Positions 1 through 9,715 of a DNA stretch of 64,000 nucleotides are shown here, one piece after another. The first letter of the stretch is position 1. Each line of letters begins with the position of its first letter. A program made the position numbers and the translations under genes. The stretch covers positions 17,141,119 to 17,205,118 of the forward strand of contig ML677351.1 in assembly GCA_007922305.1 (NCBI GenBank), in the 5' to 3' direction. The notes beneath the pieces are model-generated. The model was given only the letters and a program-made list of their open reading frames with translations, was not told where the DNA came from and did no database searches. This stretch comes from Dermatemys mawii (lineage: Eukaryota; Chordata; Testudines; Dermatemydidae).

Positions 1-108
1 ATAATAGCCCACTTTAATTGATTTGTCTCATTAGAATTGGTAAGGAAACCCCCATCTTTACATGTTCTCTGTACATATATATAGATACATACACACATCT
101 TCTTATTG

Positions 109-204
109 TATTTTCCACTCTATGCATCTGACGAACTGGGTTTTAACCCACATGTGGCACCTTTGTTAGTCTCTAAGGTGCCACAAATACTCCTTGTTCT
201 CTTT
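109..204 (+). repeat. Fragment of turtle SINE-like repeat
   Basis: The stretch runs from a diverged 'ccactctatgcatctgacgaa' core through 'ttagtctctaaggtgccaca' to 'ctccttgttctctttgc'. The same core occurs in opposite orientation at 8858-8945 and as a fold-back pair at 43713-43898, so this is a dispersed family. The middle, where other copies carry 'cataagctttcgtgggct', is deleted or diverged. No target duplication could be identified. Assignment to a chelonian family comes from recognition of the core, not from a search. Confidence 0.7.
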
Positions 205-208
205 GCAC

Positions 209-1206
209 AGGGTTCCCGGCCCTTGCCATCCAGAAGCCACTCTCACTCAAACAGGGCAGTCTCTGGTGAAAGTACAATGTACTGCCAGCCAAACAAGCTT
301 TACCTAGATCATTACCCCGTCCCCAAAAGTTCTCTGAATGATGTGCAGATGTCTATTACCAGCTGAACAGCATAAAGTGCCTTTATTTTCTTCACCAATG
401 AGAATAAGGATAGTAGAGGCAATCCACACTGTTAAACTGGCAATGGTTAGACTGCATAAAGTTCAGATGTTTTTAGAGAAAAGACAAGGCCATATCTACC
501 CTAGAAACATCTGCTGGTTAGTAATGTCAGAGTGTGGGGGGAAAGCAGGGGAATACTTCTAAAGAGGCAAAAGCCAAAGAATCACTTTTAACAGCATAAA
601 ATTGCTTTTGCCAGGATAAGTTGCTTCTGTACTAGGAGGGTTTTGCTAGTATAGATATCCCAACAAAACTTAAGTGTAGTCTAGGATAGGTACAGCTCCT
701 AGTTTAGATGGCAGCAAGTTTGGATGAAATTAATTTATATTTCATATACAAGGTCAATGAGACCTGTCAACAAGATGAATTATGGGAGCAGCATGACCTG
801 CAAGGAGATGCTCTGAAGGATAATCAATTGGCTTGCTTTCAAAAAAAAGCAGTTTGATACAGTCATAGTGTTTTTATTTCAACATGTGCAATGCTGCCCT
901 TCAAGATAATAATAAAGGCGGCTCCATCTCTGCCTCTTTTATGTTGGCTAATGACCATAGAGGCATTAACCATGAGCAGTCTTTGCAATTGGGAGTGTGA
1001 GGGAACAACAGCTGTAATGAAATGTATCAGAGTGAGGAAGACTCCCTGTACAGGGATAATCTCTCCTATAAGATCTATTTTATTTTGTCTAGATTCTTTC
1101 ACTTGTTGCTTTGTTGACGAAGTGCAAGTCTGCATACCACCCCAGCCGATGTGTCTCATAGTGCTATACGTGCTTGCATTCGCACTAATTCCAAGTGGAT
1201 TTAGTG
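209..1206. other. No gene recognised; diverged MITE-like patch
   Basis: No exon, RNA gene or well-preserved repeat is visible. Around 590-730, words such as 'ttgctagtatagatatccc' and 'agtgtagtctaggataggtac' resemble decayed ends of turtle DNA MITEs, but no terminal inverted repeat or duplication can be matched. Overlapping frames open on both strands near 863-1400 have no recognisable motif. Confidence 0.5.
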
Positions 1207-1898
1207 CAGGAGTGGGCAAACTTTTGGGCCTGAAGGCCACATCGGGATTACAAAACTGTATGGAGGGTTGGGTAGGGAAGGCTGTGCCTCCCCAAACAGC
1301 CTGGTCTCTACCCCCTATCCAACCCCTCTCATTTCCCATCACCGACTGCCCTCCTCATAACCCCAAACCCATCCAACCCTCTTTGTTCCTTGTCCCCTGA
1401 CTGCCCCCCTCCCAAGACCCCCAGCCCTTAATTTCCACCTCCCAGGACCCCACTCCCATCCAACCCTCCCTTCTCCCTGTCCCCTGACTGCTCAGACCCC
1501 TATTCATACCTCCGACAGGCCCGACAGGACTCCCGTGCTTATCCAACCCCGCGTCCGTTCCCTGTCTCCTGACCACCACACCCAGAACCTCTGCCCCATC
1601 CAACTGCCCCCCCCCCCCCGCCCACAGGATCCCTGCCCTTCTGACTCACTGACCCCGGTCCCCTTACCACGCTGTTCAGAGCGGCAGGACTAGCAGCCAC
1701 ATGGCCCGTCCGGAGCCAGACACACTGCCATATTGCCCTGCAGAAGCCCACTGCCACGCCACCCAGAGTGCTGACTGAGCGGCAGCGTGACTGTGGGCGA
1801 GGAGGAACAGCGGGAGAGGGGCCGTGGGCTAGTCTCCCCGGGTGAGAGCTCAGGGGCTGGGCAGGATGGTCCCATGGGCTGTAGTTTGCCCATCTCTG
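1207..1898. mobile_element. Non-autonomous hAT-type element
   Basis: The ends form a terminal inverted repeat: left CAGGAGTGGGCAAACTTT, and the right end read on the other strand CAGAGATGGGCAAACTAC. The flanking 8 bases (atttagtg / atctaagg) match at 5 of 8 positions, as expected of an old 8-bp hAT duplication. The interior is C-rich, with repeated 'atccaaccc' and 'ccctgactgc' motifs on the plus strand and a poly-C run near 1606-1619. It codes for nothing recognisable; the open frames across it follow from the skewed composition. Length is about 690 bp. Confidence 0.75.
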
Positions 1899-3185
1899 AT
1901 CTAAGGGAATTAATTTAAATATTTAAGAAAGATTCTGGGTGTGGTGTCTATGTACTAAGCTGCTGTAATTATAACAGGACCGTAGAGGCAACCATTAGAA
2001 CAGTCACAATGGGTGTATCACTGTGGCCTGAAAGTCAGACACATTAACAAAAACAAGTGAAGTACTAGCTTTGGCCATTTACATGAATCTCTATGCAAGA
2101 CATATATGGAATAAAAGGCAAAAGGCTGGGATGTGTAGCAGCCTGCAAGTGTCTGTTAGACAAGTAACATTCAGTTTGCTCAATGGGTATGTGACACCTT
2201 GTTCAGTACCATTCAGAGATACCATTTTCCCCACTGATAGAGACAGGGTGCTAGCTAGCCTTATGTAAAAGAGATGGCATTTGTCCCTTAGCAGCACATC
2301 TGGTACATGTGGATAGCATTCAGGAGAGACTTAGTTTTCCAATAAATGTCTTGCTAATGTCTTCACAGACAGGACTTATGCTTCACGTCAGTCATAATAG
2401 GTTTTTCAATCACAACCAAAAGAAACCCTCTGTTGCACAGCCAAGTGGGTACAGTCTTTTATTGTGTCAGCAGCTGTCTCTTATCTATATGTCTGTTGTC
2501 TTTGTTAAATTCATTTTCTCTATATACAATGTAAATCTCTTCTGCAGTGCTACCAGAATAGCAAATTTTGTTTCTCATTTGGCAGCATATGGTATTGAGC
2601 TCATCCAAAGCCCACACATTACCTTTCTGTCTCTATATAGTACTGATGCCCAGAACTGCTCATTTTCTCTCTTAATTTTTTTAAAAAATATTTGGAGAGA
2701 AGAAATGCTTCAGTCCCCAATTCTCAATAAGTCACACACGCTATAGAAGGTCTTTATGGGAAATAGTACTGCTAACATGCATAATCTGGCTCCCTCCTTC
2801 CTCTCTGATCTCATTTCTTTCCGCTCCCCTTTCCATTCACTTTGCTCTACTCAGGCCAAAAACAAACCAATGAACTTCCCCATTTGTGTCTCATAAATCC
2901 TGGCCTTTTCTCCAGTGGCCACTCATACCAGGAACTACCTCTCTGGACAGGGTATTCCTTCACTGAATTCTCTCTTCAGTTCTCCTTCCAAAACAAAAAT
3001 TGCAACAAAAACCTCAGTCCTCCCTTCAGAAAGGCCTTACTAAGATCGGATGGGTCATGATCATTTTAAAAAAAAAAAAAAAAAAGTCAAAACAAACACA
3101 GGACTAAAAAACCATATTTAGTCTAAGTCATGGAACTGATTCAACATAGTGATTTTTGCTGGACTCCATCCATTCCCCATCTGTA
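1899..3185. other. No recognisable gene or repeat
   Basis: AT-rich sequence. A 145-codon open frame at 2309-2746 has no domain, no conserved motif and no splice-site context supporting it as an exon. A poly-A run lies near 3066-3084. Nothing else is supported. Confidence 0.5.
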
Positions 3186-3192
3186 CTTTTAT

Positions 3193-3331
3193 TATTTAGG
3201 TCCTGATCATGCAAACATTTCTAGCAGTAGTAGTGCTTACTACCATGAATGATATCATTGGCGCCAGTGGGACTATTGATGGCTGGCAAGTTTCATTTCA
3301 GTAATAAATGTCTGCATAATTGGCCCCTTAG
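3193..3331. repeat. Diverged palindromic MITE fragment
   Basis: The left side 'ggtcctgatcatgcaaac' and the internal 'gccagtgggactattga' match the common amniote MITE that reads 'gatcctgcaaac ... cagtgggacta ... gggcccctta'. The right end closes with 'ataattggccccttag'. Related fragments lie at 6836-6960 and 26320-26420. The identification is by word recognition only. Confidence 0.5.
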
Positions 3332-4157
3332 ATTTTAAAGTTGCAGAGTATGACTATAGCTATCTTTATAGGCTAGTGCAAACACTGTACTGGCTATTAG
3401 GCTAATCAATAAGAAATTTTTAATAAAGAGAAAGTTTGTTATGTAGTTTCAACACTGCAGATAAACTAAGAAAAATGGAAATAAAATATCTTATTTTCCT
3501 TCTTACTGTATTTCAGAACATATTTTTCTCTCACACACGTACACCTCAAAAGGTTGCAATTTACAGAGAAATGCTCCATGAATGGGATGTGATAAGCTCC
3601 CTAGTTAGTACTTTGATCCTACCTATTTACTTTGCAGCCATTAAATTTTCAAGTGCTGATGAAAGCTAAAATGATAACTCTGAGGAAACTAAATAAAGGA
3701 CAATTAAAAGCATGTGTGTAGTGGCCCACCTGAGAGATACATTTATGTAAGGAAACAATGCAATATCTGGTTGGGGAACTCATCGCATGAACATTAGTAT
3801 AATAATTGCAAGAACTGAAAGATCTAATTATGGCATAAGTACAATCAGGTTTTAAAAAAAAGGATTCAGCATCTTCTTCGTAGTGGCAATATAGCATTAG
3901 CGTGCCCAAAGTAACTTTTTCCTTTCAGAAAAGATGCACCAATACCTTTTCTTTGTACTTCACAAAACATTGAGTGTGACTATAAGTTAAGTGTTAACAC
4001 ATTCACCTGTCCAGTAATTGGATATTTCCTCTTGAGATGAAGAAAACAGTTACTGCCATGTAACACCGTTCATCTCTCTACTACCACTAGTCTCCCAGCA
4101 GTGACAGGTTTCACATTTGTAGCTAGTACTAATAGAACATTGAAGAGACCAGTTGTG
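3332..4157. other. No recognisable gene or repeat
   Basis: AT-rich sequence with short spurious frames on both strands. No repeat family, splice-flanked exon or RNA gene is recognised. Confidence 0.5.
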
Positions 4158-4167
4158 ACTGATCGTT

Positions 4168-5066
4168 AAGGCTAAGATTTTTTTTCCCCTGGATCTTTTT
4201 AGTAAAAAGTCATGGACAGGTCAGGGACAAAAACACCCGAAAAATTCATGGAAGCAGTGACCTGTCTGAATTTTACTAAAAATATATGGGACAAAATGGG
4301 GACCTGCAGCTCCTCTCACTACCAGAAGCAAGGCAGCTACACAGGGCTAGGAGCTGCCTGCAGCAGATGGTGCTATGGGGTACCCCTGCTGCCTCCAGCT
4401 CCAGGGGTTCCCTGCTGCCTACAGGGGCTGGAAGCTCAGGGGTTGCCCCCGCCACCCACAGGGGGAGCTCAGGGGTACCCCCACTGCCCGTAGCTACAAG
4501 GGTATCCTGTAGCTTCCATCAGACAACAAGGGACCCTGAAGCCATAGGCGCCAACTCCTTGGGTGCTTCAGGACTGGAGCACCTATGGGGAAAAATTGGT
4601 GGGTGCTCTGCACCCACCAGCAGCCAAGCTCCCTGTCCCACCTCAGCTCACCTCCACCTCTTCCCCTGAATGCACCACATCCCCACTTCCCTCCCTATCT
4701 CCCAGCGCTTGCCATCACAAAACAGCTAGGAGCTAGGGAGGAGCTGTGGCAAGCACTGGGTGGAAGGGGGAAGGAGGTGGAGTGCAGCACACTTGGAGGA
4801 GAGGCGGGCCCGGGGAGGTGATTTGGGGAAGTTGTTCAATAGGGGCAGGGAGTGGGCATTGTTGGTGTGGGGACTTTAAGGAAGGGGTTGAAATAGGCGC
4901 AGGACAGGGCAGGGACAGGAGGTGGCGGAGCAGGGGTGGAGTCTGGGCGGCACAAGGAAAAGTTGGCGCCTATGTCTGCAGCTTTTCCTAAATGCTGAAG
5001 TCATGGAGTCGCTGGAAGTCATGGGTTCCATGACTTCTGTGACCTCCATGACTAAATCATAGACAT
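4168..5066. mobile_element. DNA transposon, non-autonomous (interrupted by a nested element)
   Basis: The left end AAGGCTAAGATTTT pairs with the right end, which reads ATGTCTATGATTTAG on the opposite strand. Sub-terminal words are also inverted: 'gtcatggacaggtca' and 'attcatggaagcagtgacc' on the left, 'ggaagtcatgggttccatga' on the right. The flanks actgatcgtt (4158-4167) and actgatctt (5067-5075) differ by one base deletion and look like an 8-9-bp target duplication. The centre is GC-rich and is replaced by a second element at 4546-4971. No transposase is encoded. Confidence 0.65.
4546..4971. mobile_element. Nested non-autonomous DNA element with AGGCGCCAACT ends
   Basis: The left terminus AGGCGCCAACTCCTTGGG and the right terminus, AGGCGCCAACTTTTCCTT on the opposite strand, form an inverted repeat with the first 11 bases identical. 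The element sits inside the GC-rich centre of the element at 4168-5066. It therefore inserted later, or was captured there. No clear target duplication could be read. The interior is G-rich on its right half and non-coding. Confidence 0.65.
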
Positions 5067-5075
5067 ACTGATCTT

Positions 5076-5533
5076 AAGTACAGTTAGATGCTTATAATAA
5101 AGAGTTCTACTTTGCAATAAATTGCTGCCTCTAAAAAGGAGCGTGTCATGGAGTTTCAGTTAAAATCAGAAACTATCTTGGCAAAATGAAAACCGAAGAC
5201 CCTAAAAAGGCACACAACTTACATGAGATCAATATCCTCACAGTTTAAATAAGTAAGTAATAAGGAACATGAATAGAACTTGGAAAGAAATTAGCAAATT
5301 ATACTAACCTTTTCTTTGGTTTTAATTTGTCTCAAGGTACATGGTGATAGAAGAGCCATGTGTCATGTACCAGCGACAGATAGAAAATGTAAATGGTTTT
5401 AAAGGCCAGGGTGAAGATGTCTAATTTATCAACATGATTCTTGAAGTGGGGAGAGGGTTCAGAGAACTAAGTGTCATTAGAATGAATAAAGGATTACAAA
5501 GCTCACCATATATTAACAGACACAAAGAGATCT
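5076..5533. other. No recognisable gene or repeat
   Basis: AT-rich sequence between the nested DNA elements and the first palindrome; nothing identifiable. Confidence 0.5.
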
Positions 5534-5610
5534 GTTTAGAAGGTTAAGGGTTAGCTTTATCGCAGTCTAAAGTTTAGACTGTGATTAAGCTAACCCTTAA
5601 CCTTCTAAAC
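5534..5610. repeat. 77-bp near-perfect palindrome (hairpin)
   Basis: The two 38-base arms, 5534-5571 and 5573-5610, are reverse complements around the single base G5572, with only two mismatched pairs (5558/5586, and 5562/5582 which is a G-T). The outer end is GTTTAGAAGG / CCTTCTAAAC and the centre is CTAAAGTTTAG. Pairing stops exactly at 5533/5611. The right arm abuts the start of the palindromic element at 5611. It could be a minimal MITE or a snap-back product; I recognise no family. Confidence 0.85.
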
Positions 5611-5914
5611 CAGGGATCAGCAACCTCGGCACATGGGACAGCAGGGTAAGCACCCTTAGTGGGCCCCGCCGCTTTATTTACCTGGCGGTTCACTGATCGC
5701 GGCTCCCACTGGCCGCGGTTTGCCGTCGTGGTCCAATGGGGGCTGCGGAAAGTGGCGGCCAGCACCGCGCTGATTCCCGCAGCCCCCATTGGACCGGGAC
5801 AGCGAACCGTGGCCAGTGGGAGCCGCGATCAGTGAACCGCCAGGTAAATAAAGCGGCGGGGCCCACTAAGGGTGCTTACCCTGCGGTCCCACGTGCCGAG
5901 GTTGCCGATTCATG
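5611..5914. mobile_element. Palindromic hAT-like MITE (304 bp)
   Basis: Left end CAGGGATCAGCAACCTCGG; right end on the other strand CATGAATCGGCAACCTCGG. Practically the whole element is an inverted repeat. Arms of about 125 bases ('ggtaagcacccttagtgggc', 'ccgctttatttacctggcgg', 'ctgatcgcggctcccactgg') flank a centre that is itself inverted ('ggtccaatgggggctgcgg'). The 8-bp flanks ttctaaac and gtctaaag share TCTAAA. Overlapping open frames across it translate the same arm on both strands and are not genes. Confidence 0.8.
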
Positions 5915-5944
5915 GTCTAAAGTATCTATGTGGGGGAATAGAAA

Positions 5945-6265
5945 TTTAATAACAGAAGCCTGTTCTATCTAGCAGAAAAACAAAATTCAGTGGTTGGAAG
6001 TTGAAGCTATATAAATGCACACTAGAACTAAGATTCAGATTTTTCATTGATAGTCATTAACCTTTGGAACTATTTGCCAAGTTTCGGGGATTCTCTATCA
6101 CTGGCAATTTTAAAATTGCGAAATAGGATGTTTTTTGCATAAGATGCTCTACTTCAAACAGAAAATTATTTTGGTAAATTCCTATGGGCTGCATTATGTA
6201 GGAGATCAGACTAGACGATCACAATAGTCCCTTCTGGTCCCTTAGCAACCACCTGTATGAAAAAT
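5945..6265 (+). mobile_element. CR1 LINE 3' end
   Basis: The order of words matches the 3' end of turtle CR1 elements: 'ggttggaagttgaagctata', 'gtcattaacctttggaac', 'tctctatcactggcaatttt', 'tagatgctct..caaacag' (diverged), 'cctatgggctgcattatgta', 'ggagatcagactagacgatc' and 'caatagtcccttctggtccc'. It is non-coding 3' sequence in plus orientation. A minus-strand copy of the same region is at 60285-60880, which gives an internal cross-check. Confidence 0.8.
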
Positions 6266-6489
6266 GTGATAGAAAGGAGTTCATTAAGGGAACTGGAAAG
6301 CTAAAGTCTACAAAGTGGAGAAAGGTTTTCCCTTACCTTCCTCGATATATCATCTCAAAATCTTAATTGAAAAATCAGTTCAAACTGACTTTGGTTCAAT
6401 ACTGAAAAATAGCTGAAGAGTTATTATAAAGGGCAATTTTAACTTGTACCATGTTGGGAGGATATATCCAGAGGGGCTCCTTATGGGGT

Positions 6490-6790
6490 TAGGTGTTTCC
6501 CTTATAATTTCATTAAAGATCTGGAAAAGGGGGCAAACACCACATTAAATAAATTTGCAGATACTAAATTCAAGTGTTTTTTCAATGAAATGCAGAGGGA
6601 CTTAGGATATAACAATGTTTCAACCTGAAAAAAAACAAGCTAATTTCTACAAATAATGTGAAACAGAAAATAAACAGGGTATAGATATCTGGAAAGCAGA
6701 TTTGCTGAAAGAAGTCTGGAGTGATACCGAAGAACAAATGCTATAGAACTTGCAAAGCTGTAAGGCAGCTAAAAAGTCAATGTTAGCCTC
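6490..6790 (+). mobile_element. Probable CR1 LINE ORF2 remnant
   Basis: 'catta aagatctggaaaagggg', 'aaatttgcagatactaaatt' and 'gagggacttaggatata' resemble the reverse-transcriptase region of turtle CR1 that reads 'gatctggaaaaggggttaaac ... tttgcagatgatacaaa'. It is full of stops and indels, so no protein is preserved. It lies downstream of another CR1 3' end and is a separate insertion. Confidence 0.5.
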
Positions 6791-6835
6791 CAACTCCAGG
6801 TGTTTCGCATTCTAGAGAGAAGATACTCCGTGGAC

Positions 6836-6960
6836 CCAATCCAGCAGGGCACAGAGTTACCTGCAGTTTCACTTGTATCCACAAGTACTTCGAACTGCAA
6901 GGAGATGCTCAGCACTTAGTATAACTAGGCCCTTTATGAAACCTTGTAGTGAAACCATGT
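6836..6960. repeat. Diverged MITE fragment
   Basis: 'gacccaatccagcagggcac' at the left and 'agcacttagtataactaggc' at the right are typical of the palindromic 'atcctgcaaac / tttgcaggatt' MITE group. The centre contains an imperfect inversion ('ctgcagtttcactt' against 'cttcgaactgcaagg'). Boundaries are approximate. Confidence 0.4.
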
Positions 6961-7267
6961 GCAAAACGTTACACTAAGTTCTGGGCCCTTCAGTTCAAGA
7001 AAGCTGTTAAACTGGATGGAAACAGGGAAGACCAACAAGTAATTAAAGGGAGCTTGAGGAGATGATTTAGAAGGAAACTTTAAAGAACTTATTAGTGGCT
7101 TGAGCATGTGATAATCAACTGGGTATGTGATAATTGCTTACACAGAGTACCAAGGAAAGGAAAGGATTGCAGTCAGGATCAATTGAGATATTACACATCC
7201 TAAATTTCCTTGGGTTTAATTAGTCAACTCCTCTAGTGAGATGTGGAAGTCTGCCAATGGAAATGGC

Positions 7268-7532
7268 GTGTAGTTGCAGTCGTGTCAGTCCTGGGACATT
7301 AAAGAGACAAGGTGAGTGAGATAATATCTTTTAATAGACCAACTGCTGTTTCTATTTCAGACTACTAAATTGTATATCTTCCATTGTTGTACTCAGTATA
7401 GTTGTAGCTGTACCAGTCCACAGCTACAACTACAGTGCAGACAGCAATGGGAGAGACCAAATTTAGCCATCTGAAATGGAAGCAGAAGTTGGTCTGCTAA
7501 AAGATATTATCTCACTCACCTTGTCTCTCTAC
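7268..7532 (+). mobile_element. Fold-back SINE-like element with 10-bp target duplications
   Basis: It starts with a head 'gtgtagttgcagtcgtgtca', followed by 'gagacaaggtgagtgagata'. Near its right end the body returns in inverse orientation ('tatctcactcaccttgtctc'), with further inner inversions such as 'tagttgtagctgtaccagtc'. It is flanked by a perfect 10-base direct repeat TGGAAATGGC at 7258-7267 and 7533-7542. A duplication of this length suggests LINE-type target-primed integration rather than a hAT (8 bp) or Harbinger (3 bp) event. The head resembles the one at 43684. Confidence 0.75.
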
Positions 7533-7542
7533 TGGAAATGGC

Positions 7543-7994
7543 AGAAGCCTTATTGCTGGAGTTGTTTAAGACTACACAAATCCCAGTACTGGAGCAATGT
7601 ACCCTAGGGAACAATCTGCTTCTACTGGGGAGCTGGAATAGATATCCTCTTTGTCCTGTAGAATTTACAGGGACTACATTTGCAAATCACAAATTCAGGC
7701 TCCTGTCACAAGAACAAATACGTGAAGCTAATATATAATAATGATATGGATACAGGGATGAAAATGTTATGAATGCCATGTGTGTCCAGGGAAGTAATTG
7801 TAAATTGTTTTATAAGAATTTCTTGTATGATTCTACTCAACCAATTTACGCTTAGGGCTATGGGAATAACAGATTAGGGAAGCCACTGTGTTGCCTAATG
7901 AAGAACACGCAAGCACATACTTAAGAGACAGCGAGCAAAACTATTAGCTTTAAGGACCTGCCATCCTTAAAGTCACAGTAGTCTACTTACTGAA
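7543..7994. other. No recognisable gene or repeat
   Basis: Short spurious frames only; nothing identifiable. Confidence 0.5.
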
Positions 7995-9165
7995 GTTCGT
8001 AAAAGCTACTTGTTATGCTGCCTGGAGTGTTTCATGACTGAGAGTGCCTACCTCAGGGCAGACTGTCAAAAGCAGGACAGACACCCCAAACTGGTGGTGT
8101 GTTCTGGAAAATAGATTTCACCAACCCAGTAACAAATGTGAACTCCTAAATTACTATAACAGTCTTATAATGAAGGCACAGACAGTCCTGTCAGACACTC
8201 CAGTCTATCTTGCCACCCAAGCTAGACTGTGAGATAAACAGCCACTTACATCAAAAATCAAATATTCCAGGTTACACCCAGTCCCAGGAGACCACTCACT
8301 CACCCAGGTCATTCAAGAGCTCCCAAAGACAGTGCTGGCAGCCAATTCTACACTAAATTAACTAAAGGTTTATTAGCAAGGACAAAGAAATGAAAGTTTT
8401 TGACAAGTTAAGGCGGCATTATATACACACACACAGGTGAGTCACAATCTAAAATTCCACATGGTAGCAGAGATGTAGTAATCTCCCAGTTTCCCCAAAA
8501 GTCTCTCAGAGGTGCTCGGAACACAGGGGATCTCTGTCTTCCCGTTCGCTTACTCTGCCCTGTTAGAATCCCAACAGTCCAGAAAAGAATAATTTTCACT
8601 TGTGTCCATAGTTAGCTTCTTCACACAGAGAACAAGCTGACAGGATCACTACACAGGTGGGCTCTTTGAGGGAGAGAGAGTGCAATGCATTTAGAGTCTT
8701 TCATCTCTGATCATCACACACAATGACCACTTGCTCTGAAATTAGCACTCGCCTGTTGAAGTTCTTCATTTGCATTACACAAGACTTCTTTCTTGTCTGA
8801 GGATAATTTAATTACAGGCATATATAAAATGTTATACAGTAATAGCAAACATTAACAAATAAGAGGAAGACTTGTGGCATTTTAGAGACTAACCGGTTTA
8901 TTTCAGCATAAGCTTTCATGGGCTATGGCCCACTTCATCAGATGCAAACCTTAACAGGTACAGGTAAGTGAAAAACAGGCATGCAACATCCTTTCATGAA
9001 GTTTAAATACCAAATACATTCTTATACATTTAACAATCACTTTGATCTATACTAATACACAAGTGAATTGGCTTGACTTCCAGCTGTGAGTTTGTCAGTT
9101 CTCAGCTGACACCTAGGCTTTCGCCAGAGCTGGTACTTACTCTGCCAGTGTCACAGTACTATAGA
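7995..9165. repeat. Unclassified interspersed repeat, interrupted by a SINE arm
   Basis: Words such as 'ctaaaggtttattagcaagg', 'ggtgagtcacaatctaaa', 'gaatcccaacagtccagaa' and 'ctctgccagtgtcac' are familiar from a long, non-coding turtle repeat that is probably retroelement-derived. I could not find LTR ends, a primer site or coding sequence, so the class is open. The arm of the SINE-like family at 8858-8945 sits inside it. Confidence 0.35.
8858..8945 (-). repeat. Single-arm copy of turtle SINE-like repeat
   Basis: 'aataagaggaagacttgtgg', 'cattttagagactaaccggt', 'ttatttcagcataagctttc' and 'atgggctatggcccacttca' follow in order. This is the same arm that occurs twice, in opposite orientations, at 43713-43898. 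Here only one arm is present. Confidence 0.8.
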
Positions 9166-9594
9166 CCTCAAGTCTGCAAAAAATTGAAAATGCATACTTA
9201 AAATTAACATGTGCTTTGCTGAACCAGGCCCAGTGTTAGATTATTGGGTAGTCTTGGGAGTGGTTTCTAAAAACTATTGTAATTGCATTATGCCCTGTCC
9301 ACAGTAGGGAAATATCATGCAAGTTAAAAAAAAAACTAATTTTAAAAAAATCATCTGAACTATTTGAGGTACCAATGCAGACAGCAAGTTATTCTAGTTT
9401 TCTTATTTTCTATTCCTATCAAGTGCATTTCTTTTGCAATCTTGGTGATGAAATAAGTTTGTCTGTCTGCAGGCACTTGAAATCTAAATAGCTATCTACC
9501 AGTATTCAAATTTTGCAAGTCTGTATTGTCAACTATTCTATTTATCTTGAGTAAAGAGTGAAAAAATACAAAGCCTGGTCAGCAGCATTCAAGT

Positions 9595-9712
9595 TTAAAT
9601 CTATCCACACTCAGAACAGCACTTAAGTCCAAGATTTAGCACATGCTTAAAGTTAAGAACATGTCCAAATGCTCTCCTGAATAGGGATATTTGCTAAATT
9701 GGGGTCTAAATA
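9595..9712. repeat. Palindromic MITE fragment
   Basis: 'actcagaacagcacttaagt' on the left and 'ccaaatgctctcctgaatag' on the right flank 'agcacatgcttaaagttaag'. This is the familiar fold-back pattern 'ttcagcaaagcacttaagc ... gcttaagtgctttgctgaa'. A related copy flanks the Tigger-like element at 24820-25940. Confidence 0.5.
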
Positions 9713-9715
9713 GTT

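Noticed and set aside
2309..2746. 145-codon plus-strand open frame
   Set aside because: No domain, composition or splice-site support; hydrophobic and Ser-rich runs follow from AT-rich and CT-rich DNA.
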